Shown: positions 42,202-51,955, counted from the stretch's first letter. The stretch: 64,000 nucleotides of DNA from Robertmurraya dakarensis (GCF_900156875.1 NZ_LT707408.1:1023009-1087008); one strand, 5' to 3'. Translations and numbers: made by a program. The notes: generated from the sequence alone by a model not told the origin.

Positions 42202-43293
42202 TCAGGATTCATGACTTTTTTCTACAGTATTATTTTTCCTAATCGATAAGTCGAAGTGACCATGCTTAGATTCAAACTGCTGGATATGTGAGAGCTGCTG
42301 TGCCAACTCCTGAAGTGCCGTTAATTCGTAAAACAGAATTGTCTCTGGAGAGAAACTGTTAGACCCTTCATGAGCGGGGTTAAATAATTCATTCCTTAAA
42401 GAAGATGAATCTTTGCGTATATTTGGTATTAACCATTCAGGATGGTCATTCATACTAAAACTTCTCTCCTGCAAGAAATGTGCTAATCCTGTAATAAAAG
42501 TAATAATGTAGGAATCTTCCTTTATATCTACTTTATCTTTGTCAAATGGCACATACATCAAATTCCCAATATGATAGAGCATCTGCCTTAGAACAATTAG
42601 TTTCTTATGTTCATAATGAAATTCACGAAGTTCCTGTTTTGTATGGCGGTGATACTTCCATTCTTCTCTTTGATATTGACAAAGCTGCTCCGTTTTTTCC
42701 AAGTCCTTCATAAGAGAATTGAATTGTTCGTAAGTGTTTTTATTTCTTCTTTTATGTAAAATATCATTTGTTATTTGCAGGAGTAAGCTTCCCAATTTTT
42801 CAAACAAAATTCCTGTACTTTTCGTGATTGCCCCAGTGTAGTGAGGAGGAAGAATTAAAATGTTCACCAATGTTGAAACGGTAAGGCCTATTGTTGTGGT
42901 GCCAAGTCTTTCTACGAAAGCAGCTAAATAGTGATCATGAGTAATCGGGATCATGTTGACAGCCGTCAGCGTAGCAACTAGTATACCGGCCTCAAGCTTA
43001 AATTTGTGACAGGTAACGATTGTAAAAATAGCTGCCAATGCATAAGTAATGGCCTGGTCTCCAAAAAGTGCAGCAAAAATCATTGAATATCCGGCGCCAA
43101 TTACAGCAGATGGAAATCGAATGACACCTTTTTTGATAGAGTCTGAAGCAGTTGGTTCAATCGTTACAATTGCTGTTATAACGGCAAAAATAGGGTTGAA
43201 GTTGAAGGCTTGACATATTAAGGCAGTAACAAAAACACCGATTCCTGTCTTAACAACTCTGCCTCCGGCAAATTTAAATTTGGAAAACACCAT
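42202..43293 (-). CDS. Aromatic acid exporter (FUSC/ArAE_1) family membrane protein
   Basis: A 363-residue protein. The N-terminal half has about five or six helices (GRVVKTGIGVFVTALICQAFNFNPIFAVITAIVTIEPTASDSIKKG; RFPSAVIGAGYSMIFAALFG), and the C-terminal half is a soluble helical ArAE_1_C domain (QREEWKYHRHTKQELREFHYEHKKL). This is the YgaE/YqjA-like family of Bacillus. AGAGGTT precedes the ATG. Substrate unknown. Confidence 0.8.
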   Translation of the reverse strand: MVFSKFKFAGGRVVKTGIGVFVTALICQAFNFNPIFAVITAIVTIEPTASDSIKKGVIRFPSAVIGAGYSMIFAALFGDQAITYALAAIFTIVTCHKFKLEAGILVATLTAVNMIPITHDHYLAAFVERLGTTTIGLTVSTLVNILILPPHYTGAITKSTGILFEKLGSLLLQITNDILHKRRNKNTYEQFNSLMKDLEKTEQLCQYQREEWKYHRHTKQELREFHYEHKKLIVLRQMLYHIGNLMYVPFDKDKVDIKEDSYIITFITGLAHFLQERSFSMNDHPEWLIPNIRKDSSSLRNELFNPAHEGSNSFSPETILFYELTALQELAQQLSHIQQFESKHGHFDLSIRKNNTVEKSHES

Positions 43294-43498
43294 AATAACC
43301 TCTTGTTTTAAAGTTTTATTTTATATTTTTAGGTAAATACTTGATATTTTAAGAAGTATATAATATTTGTATATTACTGGTAGAGCCAGGTCAAGTGTTC
43401 TTAAATAATCTGTTTAAATAGCTGGTCATTTGCTATAATATTGTGATGCGGACTAATTTAATATTAATATGCCATGGATGAAAGAAGGAAATAAATTT

Positions 43499-45082
43499 AT
43501 GACAACAAATCTTAAGGATGAGGTTTTATCCCGCCGGACATTTGCGATTATCTCCCACCCGGATGCGGGGAAAACCACTTTAACAGAAAAGCTGCTGCTG
43601 TTCGGTGGTGCGATTCGCGATGCAGGAACGGTTAAAGGGAAGAAAACAGGTAAATTTGCAACAAGTGACTGGATGGAGATCGAAAAGCAAAGGGGAATCT
43701 CTGTTACCTCAAGTGTCATGCAGTTTGATTATAAAGATTGCAAAGTGAATATCTTGGATACACCTGGTCACCAAGATTTCAGTGAAGATACGTATCGTAC
43801 ATTAATGGCTGTAGACAGCGCTGTTATGATTATAGATTCTGCTAAGGGGATTGAGGAACAAACCTTAAAGCTCTTTAAAGTTTGCCGGATGCGTGGGATT
43901 CCAATCTTCACCTTCATTAATAAGCTTGACCGTGAAGGGAGATCTCCGCTAGAGTTACTTTCAGAACTAGAAGAGGTAATGGGAATTGAATCCTATCCAA
44001 TGAATTGGCCGATCGGTATGGGAAAAGACTTTCTAGGGATTTATGATCGGTATTACAATCGGATTGAACAGTTTCGTGTTGAAGATTCAGACCGGTATAT
44101 CAGTCTTAATGAAGACGGAGAAATTAATGGTGATCACAAATTAAAACAATCTTCTCTTTATGACGAAACTCTGGAAGAGATGATGCTGTTAAATGAAGCT
44201 GGAAATGAATTTTCGCGTGAACGTATTGCAAATGGTGAGTTGACACCCGTTTTCTTCGGAAGTGCTTTAACTAATTTTGGCGTACAAACATTTTTGGATG
44301 CCTATTTGGAATTTGCTCCCCCTCCACAATCAAGAAATTCAACTGAAGGGGAAATTGATGCACTTTCCGAAGACTTCTCCGGATTTATCTTTAAGATTCA
44401 AGCAAATATGAACCCTGCTCACCGTGACCGGATTGCATTTTTGCGGATTTGTTCTGGAAGGTTTGAGCGCGGCATGACAGTCAACATTCCTCGATTAGGT
44501 AAGACGATGAAATTGGCGCAATCCACACAATTTATGGCTGATGACCGCAGTACGGTAAATGAAGCTGTCAGCGGGGACATCATTGGTTTGTATGATCCAG
44601 GTACTTATCAAATCGGGGATACTCTCACAGTTGGCAAAAATAATTTTCAGTATGAGAAGCTGCCGCAGTTTACACCTGAATTATTTGTTAGAGTGACTGC
44701 TAAAAATGTCATGAAACAAAAACATTTTCATAAAGGGATTAACCAACTGGTACAGGAGGGGGCTATTCAGCTCTTTAAAACCGTTAAAACGGAAGATTAT
44801 TTGCTTGGCGCAGTGGGACAGCTTCAGTTTGAGGTGTTTGAACACCGAATGAAGAACGAGTATAACGTCGAGGTGATTATGGAACGATTAGGTTCTAAGA
44901 TTACTCGATGGGTTGAAAATGAGACGGTAAATGAAAATTTATCTGCATCTAGAAGTTTGCTTGTAAAAGACAGATATGATAAAAGAGCATTCCTGTTTGA
45001 GAATGACTTTGCATTAAGATGGTTCCAGGATAAAAACCCGGATGTTAAATTGTATAATCCTATGGATGATTATCAATCATAA
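43499..45082 (+). CDS. prfC: Peptide chain release factor 3
   Basis: A 527-residue translational GTPase that recycles RF1/RF2. Motifs: G1 [19 protein letters not shown]2 [12 protein letters not shown]3 [15 protein letters not shown]4 [10 protein letters not shown], and the RF3 C-terminal region [31 protein letters not shown]. The sequence [13 protein letters not shown] is RF3-specific and separates it from EF-G. The ATG at 43499 has an AAGAAGGAAAT site; the earlier frame start at 43469 lacks homology. B. subtilis lacks prfC as I recall, but other Bacillaceae carry it. Confidence 0.95.
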   Translation: MTTNLKDEVLSRRTFAIISHPDAGKTTLTEKLLLFGGAIRDAGTVKGKKTGKFATSDWMEIEKQRGISVTSSVMQFDYKDCKVNILDTPGHQDFSEDTYRTLMAVDSAVMIIDSAKGIEEQTLKLFKVCRMRGIPIFTFINKLDREGRSPLELLSELEEVMGIESYPMNWPIGMGKDFLGIYDRYYNRIEQFRVEDSDRYISLNEDGEINGDHKLKQSSLYDETLEEMMLLNEAGNEFSRERIANGELTPVFFGSALTNFGVQTFLDAYLEFAPPPQSRNSTEGEIDALSEDFSGFIFKIQANMNPAHRDRIAFLRICSGRFERGMTVNIPRLGKTMKLAQSTQFMADDRSTVNEAVSGDIIGLYDPGTYQIGDTLTVGKNNFQYEKLPQFTPELFVRVTAKNVMKQKHFHKGINQLVQEGAIQLFKTVKTEDYLLGAVGQLQFEVFEHRMKNEYNVEVIMERLGSKITRWVENETVNENLSASRSLLVKDRYDKRAFLFENDFALRWFQDKNPDVKLYNPMDDYQS

Positions 45083-45097
45083 CAGCTTGATAAAGTT

Positions 45098-45128
45098 GGT
45101 CCCCTTGATAAGGGGATCTTTTCTTTTG
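45098..45128 (+). terminator. Terminator of prfC
   Basis: The stem GGTCCCCTT / AAGGGGATC with a 3-nt loop is followed by TTTTCTTTT. Confidence 0.85.
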
Positions 45129-45235
45129 AGAGAAAGTATACATTGACTTAGAGGAATAAAAATAATATATTAAAATAGCAAAATACTTTAGTGCTAAAAA
45201 GCGTTTAAGTGCAAAAAACACGGGGGATTATCGAC

Positions 45236-46621
45236 ATGAATGAATCACAAGCTGCTATAAAGCTGAAATCATCAGAGGCACTGATTTTAACGTTAATATT
45301 ACTAACAGGACTTAGTTTTACTATTATCAAATATAATATTGTGCCGCATGTTCCAGTTGTGATGGCCATTTTTATTTTGTTTTTGTATGGGCTTATAAAA
45401 AAAGTTCCGATGAGTGAACTGGAAAAAGGGATGATAGAAGGGGCTAAATCAGGTCTTGGTGCGATTATGCTGTTCTTCTTTATTGGAATGCTGATCGCAA
45501 GCTGGATGGCTAGCGGAACGATTCCTACTTTTATCTATTTATCTTTGGAAGTCGTTAATGGGAGTTATTTTTATGCGATTGCGTTTGTTGTCACTGCGAT
45601 CATCGGCATGAGCATTGGAAGTTCCTTGACTACAGCTGCAACCCTGGGCGTGGCATTTATCAGTGTTAGTTCAGCATTAGAACTTTCCATTGCGATCACA
45701 GCCGGTGCTGTTATTTCAGGAGCGTTCTTTGGGGATAAGATGTCTCCACTATCAGATACAACAAATCTTGCATCGATGGTTGTGAAGGTAGACATATTTG
45801 AGCATATAAAAAATATGACATGGACGACCATTCCGGCGTTCGTTATATCTTTTATTCTATTTGCTTTTTTATCGCCTAAGGATGCTTCTGCGAGTTTTGA
45901 AAAGATTAATCTGCTAAAAGAAACGCTTCTAAAACTAGACTTGGTTCATTTCTATTCGATTATCCCGTTTCTATTATTAAGTATACTAGCTATAATGAGG
46001 GTCTCAGCCATGTTGACACTAGCAATTGGGATTATCTCTGCACTCCTGCTTTCTATTTTTGTTCAAAAAGATTTTACATTTCAGTTCATGATGGAGCTTT
46101 TGTTCTCGGGATATCGTTCTAGCAGCGGTGTAGAGGAAGTAGATGCTCTTTTGGCTAGAGGTGGAATGGAAAGCATGATGTTCTCCATTTCGTTAGTATT
46201 GCTTGCTTTAGCTTTAGGGGGCCTATTATTTAAGCTGGGTGTTGTGCCTGCTTTATTAAACGGGATTGCCCACTTGCTCTTTAAAGTGCCTGCACTTATT
46301 TTTTCTACAGTTATGACAGCGATTGGCATTAATCTATTAGTGGGAGAACAATATTTATCGATCTTGTTAACAGGAAACACTTTTCAGGATTCGTACAAAA
46401 AAGCAGGATTGCATTTAAAAAACTTATCAAGGATTTTAGAGGATGCTGGAACTGTTATTAACCCACTTGTTCCTTGGGGAGTATGCGGTGTCTTTTTAAC
46501 AGGTGTTTTAGGAGTACCAACTCTTGAATATTTACCATTCACATTTTTCTGTTTAATATCACCGGTTTTGACAATCATTTATGGATTCACCGGGTTTACA
46601 ATTGTTAAGAACAAATCATAA
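45236..46621 (+). CDS. nhaC: NhaC-family Na+/H+ antiporter
   Basis: A 461-residue, roughly 12-helix protein. GAKSGLGAIMLFFFIGMLIASWMASGTIPTFIY, SLTTAATLGVAFISVSSAL, GAVISGAFFGDKMSPLSDTTNLASM and EDAGTVINPLVPWGVCGVFLTGVLGV are hallmark NhaC motifs. The start is ATG 45236 with GGGGGAT upstream. It exports Na+ in exchange for protons. It stands alone with a strong terminator. Confidence 0.92.
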   Translation: MNESQAAIKLKSSEALILTLILLTGLSFTIIKYNIVPHVPVVMAIFILFLYGLIKKVPMSELEKGMIEGAKSGLGAIMLFFFIGMLIASWMASGTIPTFIYLSLEVVNGSYFYAIAFVVTAIIGMSIGSSLTTAATLGVAFISVSSALELSIAITAGAVISGAFFGDKMSPLSDTTNLASMVVKVDIFEHIKNMTWTTIPAFVISFILFAFLSPKDASASFEKINLLKETLLKLDLVHFYSIIPFLLLSILAIMRVSAMLTLAIGIISALLLSIFVQKDFTFQFMMELLFSGYRSSSGVEEVDALLARGGMESMMFSISLVLLALALGGLLFKLGVVPALLNGIAHLLFKVPALIFSTVMTAIGINLLVGEQYLSILLTGNTFQDSYKKAGLHLKNLSRILEDAGTVINPLVPWGVCGVFLTGVLGVPTLEYLPFTFFCLISPVLTIIYGFTGFTIVKNKS

Positions 46622-46622
46622 T

Positions 46623-46667
46623 AAAAGCGAGAAGAAATGCCTTTGTGGATTCTTCTCGCTTTTTTTT
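46623..46667 (+). terminator. Terminator of nhaC
   Basis: A 14-bp stem (AAAAGCGAGAAGAA / TTCTTCTCGCTTTT) with a 13-nt loop is followed by eight T. Confidence 0.93.
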
Positions 46668-46672
46668 AGTTA

Positions 46673-46702
46673 ACCCCCAGAAATTCTCATTTATCTCTCG
46701 TA
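46673..46702 (+). promoter_or_regulatory. Possible sigma-I autoregulatory promoter of sigI-rsgI
   Basis: ACCCCC (46673-46678), the reported sigma-I -35 type element, is followed 20 nt later by CGTA (46699-46702), close to the CGAA-like -10. The spacing is longer than I would expect, so this is tentative. Confidence 0.35.
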
Positions 46703-46707
46703 GTTAT

Positions 46708-46735
46708 TTAGTAAAGAAAGCGGCCGCTTTACTAA
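46708..46735 (+). promoter_or_regulatory. Large dyad in the sigI leader
   Basis: TTAGTAAAG-(AAAG)-CGG faces CCGCTTTACTAA: a 12-bp inverted repeat with a 4-nt bulge and a perfect 14-bp palindromic core (AAAGCGGCCGCTTT). It could be a regulator site or an RNA hairpin. A micro-ORF with a good ribosome site (46754-46768, MSKR) follows. The rest of the leader to 46903 shows no other gene. Confidence 0.4.
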
Positions 46736-46903
46736 CATCTAAGGAGATGCTATATGAGCAAAAGATAACTAACATTATGATCTTATAACTATTCCACGCA
46801 TCTTTCTTTTATGGGCTGATGAGGGGATTTTTTAATAGTTTCCAAAAGCTTACCCTTAAAAAAATATCTCCGATATCGTAATATATGGAGATAAGGGTAA
46901 GGG

Positions 46904-47656
46904 GTGAGACTGTTGCTTGGTTTATTGTTTTTGGCTAAAAAGAAAAAACGAACACTTGAAGAAACCGTTCATCGAATTCAGCAAGGTGATACGACTCTGC
47001 AAAATGAGCTGATTTCTTCTTATAAACCGTTTATTGCAAAATCAGTTTCGTCCGTATGTAAGAGGTATATTAGCGAAACAGATGATGAATTTAGCATAGG
47101 CTTAATCGCTTTTAACGAAGCGATTCAAAAATATGATTCCGATAAAGGGAGTTCCCTGTTAAGTTTTGCGGATGTTCTCATTAAGCGCCGCGTTATTGAC
47201 TTTATTCGCAGACAACCGAAGAATCAGGGATTAAGTCTAGATTCGAGGGATGAGTTGGAAGAAGATAGTCCGCAGTCATCAATAGAAGCAGAGTTGTCTC
47301 TTGATGAATTTCAAAAGATAAAGGAAGCGGAGCAAAGAAGAGAGGAAATTATTCAATTTTCTGGAATTCTTAAAGATTTCGGTTTATCCTTCAATGAACT
47401 CATTGAGCAGTCTCCCAAGCATGCTGATGCACGGAAAAATGCGATGATTGTTGCGAAAACTTTAGTGAGTGATCCTGAATTACAGAAGCTCTTATTGGAA
47501 AAGAAGAGATTGCCAATTAAACAATTAGAAGACAAGGTGGAAGTAAGCAGAAAAACGATTGAAAGAAATCGTAAATACATTATCGCTATTTCGCTAATTT
47601 TCATCGGTGATTATATCTTTTTAAAAGACTATATAAAAGGGGTGTTGGAAACGTGA
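46904..47656 (+). CDS. sigI: RNA polymerase sigma factor SigI
   Basis: A 250-residue heat- and envelope-responsive sigma factor. The conserved block KPFIAKSVSSVCKRYISETDDEFSIGLIAFNEAIQKYDSDKGSSLLSFADVLIKRRVIDFIRRQPK matches Bacillus SigI closely (sigma-2-like region), and the C-terminal LPIKQLEDKVEVSRKTIERNRKYIIAISLIFIGDY is the HTH DNA-binding region. GTG 46904 and TTG 46913 are both possible starts; each has an AAGGG-type site. It overlaps rsgI by 4 nt. Confidence 0.93.
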   Translation: MRLLLGLLFLAKKKKRTLEETVHRIQQGDTTLQNELISSYKPFIAKSVSSVCKRYISETDDEFSIGLIAFNEAIQKYDSDKGSSLLSFADVLIKRRVIDFIRRQPKNQGLSLDSRDELEEDSPQSSIEAELSLDEFQKIKEAEQRREEIIQFSGILKDFGLSFNELIEQSPKHADARKNAMIVAKTLVSDPELQKLLLEKKRLPIKQLEDKVEVSRKTIERNRKYIIAISLIFIGDYIFLKDYIKGVLET

Positions 47657-48738
47657 AAAAAGGTATAATAATGGAAATCAATGATCGTTTTTTAACAATG
47701 TTAACCCCTGAAGGCGAGTTTTTGCGGGCAAAAAAGCAAGAGCATTATTATGAAATCGGGCAAGAAATCTATTTCTCGCCCATCCAAGAGACGGAAAAGG
47801 AGAAACTGTGGTCGTTTTCGATTTTTAACGGGTTAAAAGGGAAGTCATTTGCAGCGATGGCGATGGCTGTCGCACTTATCATTGCTATTGTTTCATTTAT
47901 TCCTTTTCATAATCAAAATCAGGTATATGCCTACATGTCTATTGATGTGAACCCAAGTATTGAAATAGGTGTTAATGACCAGCTGAAAGTGATTGAACTG
48001 ACCGCCTATAATGAGAGCGGAAAACAAGTCATTGAAACAATTGAAGATTGGGAAAATACATCACTCAATGATGTAACAGGTCAACTATTAACGGTGATTA
48101 AAGAGCAAGGGTATTTAGCAGCTCAAAAAGACGTTGTTATTGGCACTGTTCACACGGGTAAAATCATTGAGACAAGTGAGGAAAAACTTGATCGGTCCAT
48201 TAAAAAATTAGAAGAAAATATTAAGCAAGATGAGGTTAAAATTATCTCAGTTGAAGCTACAACAGAGGACCGTGAACTTGCAAAAGAAAGTGGAGTAACG
48301 GTCGGTCAATTTGTTAAAGAAAAGACCGAGAAGAACAAAAATCAGACAGAAAAGAAACAGCTCCCAAGTAACAACAAGAAGCCAGAAAAAGTGGAGCCTA
48401 AAAACAGCAATGGAATAAAGAATACTCCGGCGAGGAATATAGCACCTGGGCAACAGAAAAAAGCTGAAAACCAAAATAAGTCCCAAGATGTGAAACAAAA
48501 TAGTAATAAAATTCCGCCAGGTAAAAACAAAGAAGGAAAAGACAATAATAAGAATAAAAGTAATGAAAAAGACCGTAACAATGGGAAAAACAAAAACAAC
48601 GGTGAAAAAAACCGAAACAATGGGAATAACAGTAAACAGGATCATAATATGAATGATCAAAGTAATAAAAATAAAAACAGGGATAAGAACAATTCATCAC
48701 ATAACCGTGAAGGTAACATAGAGAACAATAAGGAATAA
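47653..48738 (+). CDS. rsgI: Anti-sigma-I factor RsgI
   Basis: A 361-residue membrane-spanning regulator. The cytosolic RsgI_N domain (about 1-55, MKKGIIMEINDRFLTMLTPEGEFLRAKK) binds SigI, a single helix (about 64-84) crosses the membrane, and the external part contains YMSIDVNPSIEIGVND, the conserved RsgI ectodomain motif near the self-cleavage site. From about residue 215 the chain is low-complexity Lys/Asn-rich. It starts at GTG 47653, coupled to sigI. Confidence 0.92.
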   Translation: MKKGIIMEINDRFLTMLTPEGEFLRAKKQEHYYEIGQEIYFSPIQETEKEKLWSFSIFNGLKGKSFAAMAMAVALIIAIVSFIPFHNQNQVYAYMSIDVNPSIEIGVNDQLKVIELTAYNESGKQVIETIEDWENTSLNDVTGQLLTVIKEQGYLAAQKDVVIGTVHTGKIIETSEEKLDRSIKKLEENIKQDEVKIISVEATTEDRELAKESGVTVGQFVKEKTEKNKNQTEKKQLPSNNKKPEKVEPKNSNGIKNTPARNIAPGQQKKAENQNKSQDVKQNSNKIPPGKNKEGKDNNKNKSNEKDRNNGKNKNNGEKNRNNGNNSKQDHNMNDQSNKNKNRDKNNSSHNREGNIENNKE

Positions 48739-48765
48739 CCCGATTGAGATACGTAATCATGATGG

Positions 48766-48793
48766 TAGTCCGGTTGTATACACAACCGGACTA
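48766..48793 (+). terminator. Strong hairpin after rsgI
   Basis: A 12-bp perfect stem TAGTCCGGTTGT / ACAACCGGACTA with a 4-nt loop. The following T-run is poor, so termination efficiency is uncertain. Confidence 0.6.
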
Positions 48794-48825
48794 TTCCAGT
48801 CTATATTAATTTATAATGGATCTTT

Positions 48826-49029
48826 TTAAGCTTGATTGTTTCCGCCAGATAATTGTGATTGAGCTTGTTGGACGAGTCTCTTTGTAATCTCTCCTCCAAC
48901 AGACCCATTTGCGCGTGAAACTGTATCTGAGCCAAGGGTGACTCCGAATTCTTGGGCAATTTCATATTTCACTTGATCCAAAAATTGGTCTACTCCAGGC
49001 ACTAACAATTTGTTACTGCTCCTTGCCAT
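48826..49029 (-). CDS. Alpha/beta-type small acid-soluble spore protein
   Basis: A 67-residue DNA-binding spore core protein: [55 protein letters not shown]. The EIAQEFGV stretch includes the GPR protease site, and the [16 protein letters not shown] region is the universal second motif. ATG 49029 has TAGGAGTG upstream; the longer frame to 49080 is not used. It saturates and protects spore DNA. Confidence 0.95.
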   Translation of the reverse strand: MARSSNKLLVPGVDQFLDQVKYEIAQEFGVTLGSDTVSRANGSVGGEITKRLVQQAQSQLSGGNNQA

Positions 49030-49131
49030 AATTCTCACTCCTAAAAAATTAATTTTTCCCCCGTATGAATAGTGTTGCATGATATCCTTCTTTCATGTGT
49101 GGAAAATATGACTAAGATTTCTTATAGCTGC

Positions 49132-49160
49132 AAAAAAAGAGCTGATGGACACCAGCTCTT
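49132..49160 (-). terminator. Terminator of glcD-glcF
   Basis: On the minus strand AAGAGCTG / CAGCTCTT with an 8-nt loop is followed by TTTTTT, just after glcF. Confidence 0.85.
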
Positions 49161-49167
49161 CCTGCAA

Positions 49168-50493
49168 TTATTTAACTACTGCTTCTAATAATACATCAAC
49201 AATGTGAACAGCTCTCATTTTATCACTCAAGTTTTCTCTTTCGATTCCAAGCTTCATTTGCAGAAGGCAGCCTGGATTTGCTGTCACGACGGTTGTCGCA
49301 TGTGTTGCTTTCGTTTGTTCCATTTTATAATCCAATATCTGCATGGACATTTCAGATTCCACAATATTGTATATTCCTGCTGAACCACAGCAGCGGTCGG
49401 CATCCTTCATTTCCTTAAAATCAATTCCGTCTATTGCACGAAGAAGCTCACGTGGTGCAGACGCCGTTTTCATCACATTTCGTAAATGGCAGGAATCTTG
49501 GTACGTAATGATTTGATATGGAAGCTGAAGTTTAACCTTTTTATGAAAGTCTGCTTCGTAAAGGATTTGTGATATATCTTTGATTTTATTTTTGAAATCA
49601 ACAGCGCGATCCTTCCATTGCGGATCATCCTTTAGGAGATGATCATAATCAACAAGAAATGCCCCGCACCCTCCAGCGTTCGTAATGATATAATCGACAT
49701 TTAAATCTTCAAACGCTTTAATATTTTGCTTCGCAAGCTCCTTGGAACCGTCCTTTTCGCCGCTATGACCATGTAAGGCACCGCAGCAGCTTTGATCTTT
49801 TGGTATGACAATTTCGCAGCCAGCTAATTGAAGCAGCTTCATGGTTGCATTATTGGTCTCAAGAAACATCGTATCCATTAGGCAGCCAGTAAAGAAAGCC
49901 ACTCGTTTTGTTGTTGTTCCTTGTGAAGGAACAAACTCTGGACGATTTTTCATTTCTCTCATTGTCGGAACTTTTGGAAGAACTCTCTCCATTGTTGCTA
50001 AGCTTTCTGGAAACAATTTCATGACACCAGCTGCCCTTGCTACTTTCTGTAAACCAGAGCGTTGATAAAAGCCCAGTAATCCTGTTACCGTTCTCATCCG
50101 ATTTGGATGTGGAAATAGACCATCAAATACCACTTTTCTTACAGTTCGTACAGGTAAAGAATGCTTTTTGTTCTGGTTAATGATATCACGTGCTTCTTCA
50201 AGCAGGTGACCGTAATTGACACCAGAAGGGCATACAGGTTCGCAGGCACGGCAGCCAAGACATTGATTAAGTGATTTCTCAAAGTCTTCGTCTGGTTCAA
50301 TAAGACCGTCCACAACAGCTTTCATTAAAGCGATACGTCCCCGCGGAGAATGTGTCTCTTTATAACCAGAAGTGATGTATGTTGGACATGAAGGTAAACA
50401 AAAACCGCAGCGCATACAATTTAACAATTCATCTTCGTTCATCCTATTTTTGAATTCATCTTGGATTGTTTGTTGTTCTAGAACTGTTGTCAT
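49168..50493 (-). CDS. glcF: Glycolate oxidase iron-sulfur subunit
   Basis: A 441-residue protein with two [4Fe-4S] motifs (CMRCGFCLPSCPTY, about 26-39; CLGCRACEPVCPSG, about 78-91) and two CCG domains (QSCCGALHGHSGEKDGS and DRCCGSAGIYNIVESEMS), the GlcF/YsfD layout. It transfers electrons from GlcD toward the respiratory chain. Its start overlaps the glcD stop by 4 nt. Confidence 0.93.
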   Translation of the reverse strand: MTTVLEQQTIQDEFKNRMNEDELLNCMRCGFCLPSCPTYITSGYKETHSPRGRIALMKAVVDGLIEPDEDFEKSLNQCLGCRACEPVCPSGVNYGHLLEEARDIINQNKKHSLPVRTVRKVVFDGLFPHPNRMRTVTGLLGFYQRSGLQKVARAAGVMKLFPESLATMERVLPKVPTMREMKNRPEFVPSQGTTTKRVAFFTGCLMDTMFLETNNATMKLLQLAGCEIVIPKDQSCCGALHGHSGEKDGSKELAKQNIKAFEDLNVDYIITNAGGCGAFLVDYDHLLKDDPQWKDRAVDFKNKIKDISQILYEADFHKKVKLQLPYQIITYQDSCHLRNVMKTASAPRELLRAIDGIDFKEMKDADRCCGSAGIYNIVESEMSMQILDYKMEQTKATHATTVVTANPGCLLQMKLGIERENLSDKMRAVHIVDVLLEAVVK

Positions 50494-51902
50494 TTTCCAA
50501 CCACCACACGTTTTCTACTGTCTTTTGCAAATATCTTCCCAGGATTCATAATGTTGTTCGGATCTAGTGCTGCTTTAACAGCTTTCATTGCTGCAATTCC
50601 TTCTTTTCCAAGCTTTAATTCAAGATATGGAGCTTTCATAATTCCAACCCCATGTTCACCTGTAATTGTACCGCCTAGTTCAACAGCTTTAATGAAAATT
50701 TCTTCAAATGCCTTCTCAACGCGTTCCATTTCTTCTTTATTTCTAGCATCTGTTGGAACAGTTGGATGGAGGTTTCCATCACCGGCATGGCCAAAGGTAC
50801 AAATATTTAAATCATACTTTTTAGCAATTTCATTGATCGCTTTTACCATATTGGCAATTTCTGATCTTGGTACTGTCGCATCTTCAAGAATGGTTGTTGG
50901 CTTTAGTCTTGCTAGAGCTGATAAGGCCCATCTTCTAGCTGTTGTTAATTGTTCTGCTTCCTCGTCAGACTGAGCTACCTGAACAGAAACCGCATTTTCA
51001 CTTTTACAAATATCTGTCATTTTTTCGATATCTTTTTGAACAACTTCCGGTGATCCATCTTGTTCGATTAAAAGAACAGCTTTTGCATCTGTAGGAAGTC
51101 CGATTTTAACATAGTCTTCAACGACAGTGATTGTTGCCTGATCCAAGAACTCTAATGTTGTTGGGATGATCTTGCTGGCAATAATTTTTGAAACAGAACG
51201 AGCTGCTGCTTCTAGGTCTTGGTATAGGGCAAGCATCGTTTTTTTCGTTTCTGGCTTCGGAACAAGTTTAAGTGTTGCTTCCGTAATAATTCCTAACGTT
51301 CCTTCTGATCCGACGAACAGTCGAGTGAAATCATAGCCTGCGACATCCTTTGCAAGCTTGCCCCCTGATCGCATAATATCGCCATTTGGCAGTACGATTT
51401 CCAATGCAATAACATAGTCTCTTGTGACACCATATTTTAGACCGCGAAGCCCGCCGGAATTTTCATTAATATTACCGCCAAGAGTAGAAGATTTCATTGA
51501 ACCAGGATCTGGCGGGTAAAATAATCCTTTTGCTTCTACTGCATTGATTAGATCAAGAGTAATGGCTCCAGGCTGTACAGTAGCTGTTAAGTTTTCTTCA
51601 TCGATCTCAAGAATTTTATTCATATGTTTAAAAAGAAACACGATTCCGCCTTCAGTGGGACATGTTCCTCCGCATAAATTAGTACCTGTACCACGAGGTA
51701 CAACTGGGATTTTATATTCATTACAAATCTTTATTAATGACGAGACTTCTTCTGTATTTCTCGGGCTGACAACACCATCAGGCATCGCTTGAAAATTCGG
51801 TGTCGCATCGAATGAATAAGCAAGTCTGCCCACTTTACTGTCATCGAAGTTTTCCTCTCCAACTACTGCGATTAACTTCTTTCTTATTTCTTCTTTTAAC
51901 AT
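50490..51902 (-). CDS. glcD: Glycolate oxidase FAD-binding subunit
   Basis: A 470-residue FAD-linked 2-hydroxyacid oxidase of the VAO fold. PVVPRGTGTNLCGGTCPTEGGIV (FAD site), YPPDPGSMKSSTLGGNINENSGGLRGLKYGVTRDYV, FVGSEGTLGIITEATLKLVPKP and TFGHAGDGNLHPTVP with GTITGEHGVG at the C-terminus are standard GlcD/YsfC motifs. The start is ATG 51902 after GGGGGAA. It oxidises glycolate, and possibly lactate-like acids, to 2-oxo acids. Confidence 0.93.
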   Translation of the reverse strand: MLKEEIRKKLIAVVGEENFDDSKVGRLAYSFDATPNFQAMPDGVVSPRNTEEVSSLIKICNEYKIPVVPRGTGTNLCGGTCPTEGGIVFLFKHMNKILEIDEENLTATVQPGAITLDLINAVEAKGLFYPPDPGSMKSSTLGGNINENSGGLRGLKYGVTRDYVIALEIVLPNGDIMRSGGKLAKDVAGYDFTRLFVGSEGTLGIITEATLKLVPKPETKKTMLALYQDLEAAARSVSKIIASKIIPTTLEFLDQATITVVEDYVKIGLPTDAKAVLLIEQDGSPEVVQKDIEKMTDICKSENAVSVQVAQSDEEAEQLTTARRWALSALARLKPTTILEDATVPRSEIANMVKAINEIAKKYDLNICTFGHAGDGNLHPTVPTDARNKEEMERVEKAFEEIFIKAVELGGTITGEHGVGIMKAPYLELKLGKEGIAAMKAVKAALDPNNIMNPGKIFAKDSRKRVVVGK

Positions 51903-51931
51903 GAAGAGATTCCCCCATAAACTCATTATAA

Positions 51932-51955
51932 AACGCTTACAAAATAATAAGCGTT
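51932..51955. promoter_or_regulatory. Inverted repeat upstream of glcD
   Basis: AACGCTTA-N8-TAAGCGTT is a perfect 8-bp inverted repeat 30-53 bp before the glcD start. It is a candidate operator for the adjacent CdaR-type regulator. The first arm also lies in a weak catabolite-repression (cre)-like sequence (12 of 14). Confidence 0.45.

Noticed and set aside
48247-48760. Several overlapping minus-strand ORFs under rsgI
   Set aside because: They arise from the low-complexity Lys/Asn-rich tail of RsgI read backwards (Phe/Leu/Cys-rich products), without ribosome sites.
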